DNA of 64,000 bases from positions 12,291,349-12,355,348 of the forward strand of contig CM038918.1 in the NCBI GenBank assembly GCA_021904315.1, given 5' to 3'. The notes beneath the pieces are model-generated. The model did no database searches. It was not told the DNA's origin and saw nothing but the letters and a program-made list of their open reading frames with translations. A program made the position numbers and the translations under genes. The stretch is from Sphagnum magellanicum (taxonomy: Eukaryota; Streptophyta; Sphagnopsida; Sphagnales; Sphagnaceae). How positions within the stretch are numbered: the first letter of the stretch is position 1; the number at the start of each line of letters is the position of its first letter. Shown one piece after another: positions 53,700 to 64,000 of the stretch.

Positions 53700-55330
53700 C
53701 GCCAGAAGTTGAACCTGGGTTTTTTTTAAAAATTTTTTTTGGGTGATTTAAAAAAAAAGTAATGATCATCTATTTAGCCAAATTTGGTGATATTCCAAAC
53801 ACCAAAGGAGAAAATCTTGAGCACACTTTCACATTCTTAGCAATTGTGGCAATGTTTTTGTGAATTTTTCAATTATTTTTTAATTTCCAAAACCTTGTGC
53901 CAGAACCCAGGGTTTCTTTTCTTTTCTTTTTTTTGTTCTTTCTCAAGTTTGCCATCATCCATAAGTCTAATTAGCCAAATTTGGCGATATTCAGAACACG
54001 AAACTTGAAAATCTTAAGTCCTCTTTCACATTGTAAGCAATTGTGGCAATTTTTGGTGAATTTTTTAATTAGTTTTTAATTTCCAAAATCATCCATCATC
54101 TTGTGCCAGAACCCAGGGGTTCTTTTCTTTTCTTTTTTTGTGTGTTCTTTCTCAAGTGGCCATTAGCCATAAGTATATATCGCCAGATTTGGCGATATTA
54201 GAATATGAAATTAGAAAATCTTAAGCTCCCTCTCACATTGTAAGCAAATTGTGGCAATTTTTGGTGGATTTTTTAATTAATTTCTAATTTCAAAAACCAT
54301 CCATCCTGTGCTAGAACCTAAAGATTTTTTCTTTTTTTCTTTTTTTCCCCAATTTTGTGATGTTTCTCAAGCGGTGATCATCAACAAGTATATTTAGCCA
54401 AATATGTCGATATTCAAAATATGAAAGTAGAAAACCTTAAGCACTTTTTCACATTGTAAGCAATTTTTGCAATTTTTGGCGAATTTTTAAATTAGAAAAC
54501 CATCTATCTTGAGTCAGAACCCAGGGGTTTTTTTTTTCCTCCCAATTTTGTGATACTTTGGGGATCATCTGTAACTGTATTTAACCAGATTTGGCGATAT
54601 CCAAAATATGAAAATAGAAAATCTTAAGCACCCTTTCACATTGTGGGCAATTGTGGCAAAATTTGGCAAAAAAATTTATTGAATTTTGATTCATTTTTGA
54701 AAAAACAAAACCATCCAACTTCTGCCCGAACCCAGGGTTTTTTTGGGGAGTCAATTTTGTGATGTTTCTTGAGTGGCAATCATCTGTAAGTATATTTAGC
54801 CAAATTTGGCAATTTCAAAATATGAAAAGTAGAACATCTTAACCTTTCACATTTCAGGCAATTTCAGCAATTTTTTATGACTTTTTAATTAAATTTAAAA
54901 ACTAGTCATCTTGCACTAGAATGGGGGGTGGGGGTTCTCTCAAGTGGAAATCATCCATAAGTATATTTAGCCATATTTGGCGATATTCAAAATATGAAAG
55001 TAGAACATCTCAACCTTTCATATTGCAGGCAATTGCAGCAATTTTTTGTGACTTTTTAATTAAATTTAAAAACTAGCCATCTTGCACTAGAACGTGGGGG
55101 GCGGGGGTTTCTTTTTTTCTCAAGTGGCAATCATCCATAAGTGTATTTAGCCATATTTTGGTGATATTCAATATATGAAAGTAAAAAAATATTAAGCACT
55201 CTTTCATATTGTAAGGCCAATTTTGGCAAAACAATTTCCAAGAAAACACAGAATTTACAACAAAATAGGAATACCTGTTCCAAAATATTTTTCACAAAAT
55301 GGCGAAAAATTTGCCACCAAAAAAAAAAAA
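53700..55330. repeat. ~195-bp tandem repeat field, about eight units
   Basis: The anchor 'tttagccaaatttggcgatattc' and close variants recurs near 53771, 53970, 54181, 54391, 54581, 54796, 54966 and 55146. Each unit continues with 'aaaatatgaaa-tagaaaatcttaagcac-ctttcacattgtaagcaattgtggcaattttt', then 'ttaatt' runs, 'ccatc-tcttg(t)gccagaaccca(gg)gg' and a T-rich block before 'tcaagtggcaatcatc'. Spacing ranges from about 170 to 215 bp. The array starts about 0.75 kb upstream of the UPL6 start codon. Noncoding. Confidence 0.9.
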
Positions 55331-55599
55331 AAACCAACATGAAGATGTAGTTTGCAAGTCTTGTGTAATAGATTAAATAAATCAATAAATGAAAGAAACC
55401 TACCTAGTTGCTAACCTCACAAGGTTTTTTTTTTGGGTTTTGGTGTGGCAATTTTTTGTTTTTCAAAATGGTGAGAAATTTAGTGATTTTTGAGTTTTTT
55501 GAGTTGCCCTTTTTTTAAAAGAAAATCAAAATTTTAAAACATCTAAAAACTTGATGGATTCTATATAAAATTTGAACAAACCAACCATGTTCCAAAATG

Positions 55600-55816
55600 T
55601 TTAAGGCCTAGTTCCAAATAGGTACTTAGGCCTGGTTGAAATAAGGGTTCTGGCCCCGAGTTTTGTCTTGGGTGACGTCCAAGACTTGAGGTTTTGGGTC
55701 CACCAATATAATCATTCGGGCTGAATAGGGTCAATAGAATATAAAACAGGCCTTACACGCAATTGTGGGGCAGAAATTATTGGTATGTGCAGGGGTGTAA
55801 TGTAACTAAGGTTACA
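55600..55816. other. GC-richer intergenic segment, unassigned
   Basis: Base composition shifts from the AT-rich repeat field to mixed sequence. It may be the edge of a mobile element that contains the foldback beside it, but no ends or coding were recognised. Confidence 0.35.
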
Positions 55817-56002
55817 GAATGGTCAAGCCCGTGCTCATTATGTTGGGTTACGTCACCTAGCTTGCCTGGCATTTTACCCAACATTATGGCCAAGATCATG
55901 GTTAAGTGCCTGCCCATTACATTGGGTAACGTGCACCAGCAAGTCTTTTCAGGCAAGATACGCAACACACCCAACATAATGAGGAAGGGCGAGACCATTC
56001 CA
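55817..56002. mobile_element. Foldback (palindromic) element
   Basis: The two halves of this ~185-bp block are imperfect reverse complements. A 15-bp stretch at 55834-55848 (CTCATTATGTTGGGT) is matched exactly by its complement at 55969-55983. The flanking 'gaatggtc' and 'cttgcctg' phrases pair too. Inside lies a second pairing, 'ttacccaacattatgg' near 55873 against 'cattacattgggtaa' near 55915. Both strands are open reading frames through the block, as expected of a palindrome. It may be a small foldback/MITE or a palindrome inside a larger element. Confidence 0.65.
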
Positions 56003-56429
56003 TGATATTAAGTTCTAATGTAGTAAATTCAATGACACGGAAAAATACACACACAAACACACACACACACATATATATCCAATAAACACATTCCAGTTAC
56101 TATTACGTGTGTTTGATCATCATCAAAAGATTACGTTGTATAATGTGATCAAGAAGATGACATAATCTGTCACCCCAGACCTTGATGTGTGTTAGTAATG
56201 AATAAAGCACCCCAAGGCAGGGACATTCTGCAAAGAAGGGATCTAGGACAAGGCCCCAAGGTGGGGGAGCATCCTTGCTGAATAAGGGAAGGGGCATTGT
56301 ACGGGGTAGTAGCCAAGTCCGGCCTTGTAAGTCCAGCTAGTGGGCCTTACACGTCGTGATGTGGTAGGTGAAGCTCGAGGTCAGGGGCTTTATCAGAATA
56401 AGGGGCCCCCCATGAGCTCATATGTTCCA

Positions 56430-56534
56430 GTAAAGCCCGTGGCCAACTGCTTTCACTACGCTTAAATCAGGGTCTCTGAGTTCAAACCCTGGGTTTGGTC
56501 ATAAACCGGGTGAGGTTAAAAAGAAAACCTGGAG

Positions 56535-56575
<41 letters not shown>
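56430..56575 (+). mobile_element. Possible tRNA-derived SINE with AT tail
   Basis: TGGCCAACTGC near 56441 resembles an RNA polymerase III A box, and GAGTTCAAACCC about 40 bases further on resembles a B box. A short body follows, then a pure AT dinucleotide tail (about 56538-56573). Order and spacing fit a tRNA-derived SINE head, but both boxes deviate from consensus and no target duplication was confirmed. Confidence 0.35.
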
Positions 56576-56578
<3 letters not shown>

Positions 56579-56717
56579 ATTTTTATAGCATTCAAGGGGG
56601 TGAAACGCAGAAAAGCATCATTTTGTTGTGGGTGATAAACTGTGTTTCATCCTGTTTTTACCCCCATCTTTCTTTTTTCCTCCCCAGCGCCTCCATTGTG
56701 CTACGAATATTTTCACT

Positions 56718-57821
56718 GCTCCTACCTGTACAGGGGTACCCACTATAAATAGTCTTGAACGTTGTGCGTTAAATGCTAAGTTTCAACATTTCATACTCAT
56801 ATTTAATAAAATTTCCTTACTTTGTGCATACCAACTGAAAGAGGGGTTTGAGGGTGAAAAGAGACCCAAGGTGAGGACAGGGGTGACTTTACAAAAAAGA
56901 AACCCCCCTCATAAGTTTCTTTTTGAGAAAACCATTACAAATCTACCTCTAAGTTTTAGAGTTTTCACATGTAACTTACTTTTCGTGCATACAAAACCCC
57001 TGCAATCCTATAGTTCAAACTTAGGGACCACATTTCAAAAGTGTGCAAGAAGTTGAAGGATTCAACTATAATTTTTGTTATTAAGTTTCGGTTCAGGAAA
57101 ATCCAAATTTATCTTTTTCAGCCATTGTTTTAATAAGCGTTTGATACCCATCAAACCAGTGCATAAGTTAGATGGCTGGAAAAGCCAATTTTACTTTAGG
57201 TGTCATTTGAACAAGGTGTTGAGTATATTCATTTTAACATATCAGCTGGGTAAGGATAAATATCAATTTCTAAAAACAAGGCTGCCAGGTCAAGATATAT
57301 AGGGTTTTAAAAATTCCAAACTGAGTAAGGGTATCTAAGCTTTGCAAAAAAATTAATGAGATAAAAGGTAAATGACCAACATTTACCCATTCATGAAGTA
57401 AGGACAAATGAAAATATTTACAAAACTATGGCACCTTTCAAAGTGGAGAGAAACGATTACATGTGCAAGTGGCATTGCAAACAAGAACACATGAAATTTC
57501 AAACAACCTGTTAAAATTTCAACAAAATAGAATGGAAACTATCAATTGTATTAAGGAAGGCATTCTCATGATGACAAGTATTAAGAAAATCTAAAGCAAG
57601 TTCAAGAACATAGGGTAAAAAATTTGTTTAAGACATTAGAGTTATCCGTAAAAGTAACCTTCTCTTCACAGTGACTTTGGGCCTCCTTTCACCCCCTATC
57701 CCCTCTTTCAGTGGTATCCACAAAGTAAAGACATTTTAATAAGCCTCGGTATGAAATGCTGATACTCGGCATTTACTGCACAAGGTTCGAGACTAATTAT
57801 AGTAGTTGTACAGTTAGGAGC
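56718..57821. mobile_element. 1.1-kb element with long inverted ends
   Basis: 56718-56880 and 57668-57821 are inverted copies of each other, clearly related but diverged. Shared phrases include 'gctccta-ctgtaca', 'ctataa-tagtct-gaac-ttgtgc', 'cactgaaagagggg' and 'gggtgaaa-gaggcccaa'. The roughly 790 bp between them carries no transposase. Long terminal inverted repeats suggest a non-autonomous DNA transposon, perhaps MULE-like. Target duplications were not resolved. Confidence 0.55.
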
Positions 57822-57829
57822 AACAAGAC

Positions 57830-60800
57830 TTTTGATTTTCAAGTGAAAATTAAATTTAAGGTTGATCTTGAGTGTAATTGTGAATTGAAGCAAATATATG
57901 AAGATTTAATTAAGCTTTGAAATCTAGATCTTAAGCATGATTGTTTTTCCTCACAAATGAAAAAGAAGTGCATGAATATAGTTTTTTGCTCAAAATAAAT
58001 CCAAAGGCAAGCATAATAATGCACATGATGAACAAATTAAAAATGTGGATCTCATATAGAAAATTCAAAATAATAGATTAAATCTCAAAGTTCTCAATGC
58101 ACATGGAAGCCCAAAAATGGTGAAAGATGGATCGAGGTTTGCTTGTGAAACTAAAGCAATGTTTTAATGTACATTAGACACAATATTTATAAATGTGTGT
58201 GTATAGGTAACAAGTGAATTAGATTTGATAATAAGGTTTTGAAGAGATGTGGAGATGAGAAAAAATATGTGCATCTAGCTTTGCAATTGAAACTAGTTTT
58301 AAAAATAAATAATCAAATGTTGAATGTATGTGAACGAAGATGCAAAATGAAAAATGTGGATATAAATTTTGCAAATGATACTAAGTTTGCATTTTGAAAT
58401 TGTAAATATGTTCATAACTCTTTTTCAAAACCCAAATTCAATTTCATTTGCATTTCAAATAACAAAATTTGATGATTAACTATCCCATTAGCTTCAATTT
58501 TTTCAGTTAACAAAAATAGACATGAAATAAAATAAACTATAATGAATATAGATGTGATATTTTCAAATTAAATTCTTGAATGAGGTTAGGAACGTACACA
58601 AACACAAATGTAAGAATACCAATGTTGTTTTAGAACTTCAAATGTTTGTGGCTTTTGAATGGGTCAACACACACTTTGGAAGCATGGTCATCCTTTCTTT
58701 TTGCTTTGGAATAATAAAGTTGAAGATTTAATATCTCTTTTTGTGGGGCATATTTTGAAATCCATAAATTTATTGATGGGGTTGAAAGAGCTCATGGATA
58801 CAAGCAAAATGGAAGAAGTGAATTGAAAGGTTTAAAGAGAACAAAATTAAGGTAAAAAACTACATAATTCAACATGAAAACACACAAGTTGTTACATTTG
58901 TGGAAATTTTTATTTCATGGGCATTCTTATATCCTTAAGAGTTTATGAATTCAAACATACCTTTGAAAAGCCATTTTGTCTAAAATTGGAGCAAAAATGG
59001 TGAAAGGCCAAGGGATTGTTTTGGCTTATAATATCTAGAAAGATAAGTTGTTGGTTTTGGTATTTAAGTATGAATTGTAGGCTTAATCACTCACTTTTTA
59101 TATTAATCATGTTTATATCAAAACTTGAGTCATATTTATTATGCAAATAATGAGATTACAAGGAGGTCAATCAAGGAGTACTAGAAAACATTTCAAAACC
59201 GATAATAGTTCTCAAGTCACTCATTTTGGCTAGGTAGTTTTTATTTTGAAAATGGGTAAATGTGATTCCAATGAATTCATTTTACCTTTTTTACTATTCC
59301 TTTTAACATTGGTTTGTGATGGTTAAAACCTCATGTGAAATCCTCCATTTTTATGGTGTCATATTCTAAATGAAATTTTCCAAATAATCTTGTTATTAAC
59401 CATGGACATGCAAAACATCACAAATAAGTCATCAGACAATTAAGCAATAAATAATGCATCATGGAATATTAACAAATCTTGTTATTAACCAATGGATATG
59501 CAAAACATCACAAACATGTCATCACATGATTAAACAATAAATAATGCATCATGAATTTATTAATGTAGTTTGGAAAAATATTTGTAATTTTTTTTGTGTT
59601 TGATCACTAATGAAATAGTTAAAGCTACTTTTTTAATGAGCAAAGTATGTAAATTACCTTAAAGGAACAAGTAATGAGCATGGTTTAAATAATTATGAAT
59701 TATGTTTGTAAATTAAAAACTACCTAATTAATCTTTCAAAAATTGAACATACATCATTTGAAATGTTACATTTTTCTAAAATGGTAAGCATTCCACATGG
59801 TAACCATATTATATTAGTGGTATAAAAATGATTACCTTCGACATAAAATGATCACCATATTGTTATCTCAATAAAAATGAGTCCATTTATTCCATATTAC
59901 ACATAGTGTGATGAACATCTTATTGATGTCAAGTGATGATAACTTTGTTGAACAAACTTTATGATTACAATTAGGAATTAACCAACTTTAATGATGTTTT
60001 AGTTGTGCATAAAATCAAGATGCATTTACTTAGGTTAATGTATGTTTTCAATTGTGGCTTTGTATTAAATGGAATAATTTATGATGTTAAAATAAAATTG
60101 TATTAAAAAAAATTGTTTTGTGCATTAAATCTTTGTCATAAAAAGAAGGACTATTACACCAAGCATTGGTGATATGGCATTAGCTTAAATGATATTGTTC
60201 ACACCAAGGCAGTTTGCATCATTTTTTTGCTTTCATTCACCTTACATGATTCATTTAGGTCTATGGTTCATTTGGAGGGAAGGGTGGTAGTGGATTTTTT
60301 TCTTGTGGGTGGTTGTGCATGAAGCTTGAGGTGGCAATCACATTTGTGCAAGTTGTGTTTCTTTTGTTTGTGTGTGGACTTATATGTTTGGTAGTTTGTG
60401 TGCTTTTATTTATTTATTTAGTGTTTTGAAAGGGCATTGTGAGGAATGGGGCAAGGGTGAGTGTGGTTTTTTTTACCCTGTAATCAAAAGAGCTAGGTGT
60501 TTAAGCTTGGTGGTGGGAATGTTATTAAAAGCTTGTAAGTAAGTCACCCAATGGGGTTTAGTGTTTTTTATTTTTATTTCTTCTTGGGCCTCATGTGTTT
60601 ATTCTTATTATTATCATTATTATTCTTAGTATTGTTGTGTTCCTTTGTGTTCTTTCTTTTTTTCAAGCTTACTAGGGTGTTAATGGGTCTTTTTTTTTTC
60701 CTATATTGAGTTTCAAGTGTTTTTCTTTTCTTCTTTTGTCTTCCAATTTTTTCCTATTTTATTTTTGTCTTCTTCCTCCTCAAGCTCAACAAGGTGTGAT

Positions 60801-63800
60801 GCAAGCATGATTAGGTTTTGAGTTTTTTATTTTTTTGGTTTCTCAACTTGAAATCTTGTTTTTTGAATCTCATCCCATGCAAATTAGATGTTCAATTTTA
60901 TTATAATTTGATCAATTTCACATTTCCATGGGTAGATAAAAGAACTTTGCACTAATGTTCAAGAGAAATGAGCAAGATCACAATGTGCACTATGTTGTTC
61001 ACTAAAATATGGAAATCACTATCCCAATTTCTTTTTTGATGATTCCAAAAGGTGATTAAAACTTGTTCCCAAATCACATAAATGTTTGAATGGCTTTCTC
61101 CATGTCTTGTACACTAATAATTCCATTACATTATATGTGTATCTATTCACACATAAAAAGTTGTTATTGTTATCAATATGATATATTTTGCACCCATAAA
61201 AATATATGTGTGTTTTAAATGCAACAACTTGCAACTTAACATTTCTCCCCATTGTATTAAATTTATTGCCTAGGTCAAAATTTTCAATATTTCAAATTAA
61301 TGAAATGATAAACTTATATGTAATTATTTAAAACATGTGTTTAAATTTATGCCCCAAATCAAAAAAATTAACAAGTAAATTTGAATTTATGACCCAAATT
61401 TGAATATTTATAATTAAGATAATGTAATGCAAATTTTTACATTTTAATTTTTTTTAATTTGTGAAATTATAAAAATGTGAAATTACATAATTATGTAATT
61501 ATATGACAATGAAAAAACATAAATGTAAATTTTTTATATTTATGTAATGACTTATACAATTGAAAATATAATCATAAAAAATTCATTTTTCGATAAATCC
61601 TTCTAATACAATTAAAATTTCCTTGCTTTACAAATGTTTGTAATTATTTTGCACAAATATTTGTATTAGTTTATTTTTATTACATAAAAGCATGAACGTA
61701 TTATTAAAAAACATATAACGTATTTTCAATGAAAGTTTTTCAATGATCGTATATCATCAAGGTGGAGGTCTACATAAGTTTGTGCATATTAAATAAACCT
61801 TAAGCATTATTATGAGGAAATGTTGAATTAAATTTGTCATTACATGTGACAATAAATCAAAACTTTCACAATACATTTTTTTATTATTTTAAAATTATAT
61901 CTTATTTATTTATTTATGTTTATTTTTAAATGTTCCCATTTTAATAAAAATAGTCATAAATATTTTTTTATAATTTTAATTTGAAATTTTAATTTTAATG
62001 GATGATTGTTTATGTTACATCATTAATAATTATTCTTAAAATTTAAATTATTTCTTAATTTTATTATAGTTTCAATTTTTCAAATAAAATCATTTGATGT
62101 TGGCATTGGTTTTAAGATTGGAATTAGAGTTTTCAAATTATTTTTTCCCCAATTCATCCAAAAAAAACTAATATGCTATATGACCAAAATATGTTATAGG
62201 ACCTCATTATCTACTTAGGCTAAATACTTGCTTAGGTAGGTAGGTTAGGCAAGTAGGTAACTTAGGCATAGATACTTGAATATTTATATTTTATTTTGGG
62301 TTAAGCCTTTTTGATGGTTCATCTCATGTGTCTACCTTTTTAATATGAGAATGTAAAACAAACCACTTCGCTTCTATACTTTTCAAAATGTGAATGAAAA
62401 CAAAACATTTGGGATAAATTTTTTAATTGCAAATAATTTATGACTACAAATTTTTTGTTGTATAACTACTTGTGACTAAAAGGTTTATAGCTTATTCTTA
62501 TCTTCATTCTAATTTTTGTAAATTACATTATTCATACGGTAAGTGACTAATTAACTAACTAACTAACCAACTAGTTAACTAATTATTTAACAAGCAAACT
62601 ACCTAATTATTTATAATAATCATCATCAATAATTTTTACTTCCATTATTATAAAATTATTATATTATATTATAATTTAGTACTATATATTACTACATCTA
62701 TTGGTTAAATAAATAATAATATTTTTTTTAATTCAATATTAACCATATTGAAATTTTAACTAATTTAATTAACTAATAATTGGTTAATAGGATAAATACC
62801 TAAATTTGAATAAAGTAATAATTAATAGCTTATAAATAAATTAATAACTGAAAATTATATTAATTAATTATTTAAATTAATTTTTTATTTTTATTTCTTA
62901 AAAATGTAATTAGTAGTTAAACCTAGGTTAGGCTAATTACTTTATTATATTTATTGCCATTATTTAACAATAATCATAACATTAATTGAATTATTATTGT
63001 AGCTAGTTGGTAGCCAAGCCTAATTATTGTATTTTTATCAATCATATTATTATTTCACTTGTTATATCTATTTATCAACTATTAAAATACATATTTAGTA
63101 TTTATATTAACAAAATTTTATTTTAAAATATTTTTTGTCTTTTGAAAATCATTTATATATTTAATATACTAATTTACTAGATTTCCTAACAAAATATTAC
63201 AATAATTATTATAAAAAATAAAAATAAAATATTTCAGTCATTTATTATAGTTATTGACTAATTAGTAATTACTAACTATTAATGATAAATTTTAATTAAA
63301 ATTTTAAAACTATATATTAATTATTTGAATAATTATTATAATGTTGTAAGTTTTAATAATTTATCACTTATAATAATAATAATAATGTAACTTGGAAGGA
63401 GCCTAGGTTAGCTAATTCATTATTATGTCAAAACTTATAACTTTTGTAAAACTATGAATATCATTATTCAATCAAAATAATAAATAGAAATAATTTCAAT
63501 ACACATAATGGTTTTAATTTGAGTATATATACACATACACACACATATATCAATCATACTATATCATCATCATCATTATGTAATAAAATATTATTAGTGT
63601 TTATTTTTAACCAACTATTTTTTAATACAAAGTTAATTAATTAATTAATTAATATAATAATAATACATGGCATTTGTAATAATTTTTTAAAGTATAATAA
63701 CATCGCTTGTATAAACTTGTAGTATGGTTGCAATATATTTAATAAGAAATTTACATTGAACTTTATTATATTCAAAATATACACATAATGTATTTATAAT

Positions 63801-64000
63801 TTTGAGGCCATTTAATGCTAATAATAATCCTTGAATACACATGTAATATGGCAGTTCATAAACATTTGTAAATTCAAATATACCCAATTACATGGTCTTT
63901 AAAATACACAAAATACACCTTTGCATACTCATAGGGCCGTGACTAAATTGGTCACATTTCTAACTAATGGGTCATAAGTTCTTATTCTTTGATGAAAATC
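57830..64000. other. AT-rich intergenic DNA, no gene recognised
   Basis: No coding region with recognisable features. There is a two-unit direct repeat at 59387-59560. From about 61260 the sequence becomes extremely AT-rich with TAAC, ATT and TAA runs. The stretch 62160-62500 has AGGTAGGT and 'ttgtgactaaa' phrases reminiscent of the CACTA element at 17.2-18.6 kb, but paired ends were not found. Confidence 0.55.
59387..59560. repeat. Two-unit direct repeat (~88 bp)
   Basis: 'cttgttattaacca' through 'ataaataatgcatcatg' occurs twice in tandem with few differences (about 59388-59464 and 59477-59553), so it is younger than the other arrays here. Confidence 0.85.

Noticed and set aside
62160-62500. 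Second CACTA element near the window end
   Set aside because: Shares AGGTAGGT and TTGTGACTA-like phrases with the element at 17.2 kb, but no paired ends or target duplication could be found.
1-64000. CRISPR arrays, bacterial operons, rRNA genes
   Set aside because: The spliced plant genes show this is nuclear plant DNA; the tandem arrays have no spacer/repeat structure of CRISPR type and no rRNA sequence was recognised.

Overview
This is a nuclear window from a land plant. It is AT-rich and gene-poor, full of old tandem repeats and decayed transposons. Two spliced genes can be supported. The lineage cannot be fixed from sequence alone. Compact UPL6 introns (about 0.3 kb on average), expanded TPR-kinase repeats and remembered transposase families fit a bryophyte or other seedless plant better than a flowering plant; this is inference.

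Layout. 1-12.0 kb is intergenic: a long near-perfect hairpin (3.4 kb), a GC-richer LTR-like island (3.56-4.6 kb) and a ~110-bp tandem repeat (7.6-8.1 kb). 12.0-19.1 kb, plus strand, holds a gene with at least 29 TPR units of 34 residues followed by a protein kinase domain. Its array shows higher-order duplication and its 5' part is decayed. A 1.45-kb CACTA-type element sits in its last intron. 19.1-41.9 kb is intergenic, with microsatellites, G tracts, four minisatellite-like arrays and two dead hAT-like transposase regions (31.6-33.7 kb minus; 36.3-37.6 kb plus).

41.9-52.95 kb, minus strand, is a complete UPL6-type HECT E3 ubiquitin ligase. Its 26 coding exons read in phase for 1,057 residues, from an IQ-motif N-terminus to the HECT catalytic cysteine and the terminal FDLS. 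Upstream of it lie a pyrimidine/purine simple-repeat leader and a ~195-bp tandem repeat field (53.7-55.3 kb). 55.6-57.9 kb is GC-richer, with a foldback element, a possible tRNA-derived SINE and a 1.1-kb element with long inverted ends. 57.9-64 kb is AT-rich intergenic DNA.

The two genes show no sign of a shared pathway. The best candidate for something little described is the TPR-array/non-RD kinase gene: an intracellular kinase carrying a very long superhelical repeat scaffold that appears to evolve by unit and block duplication.
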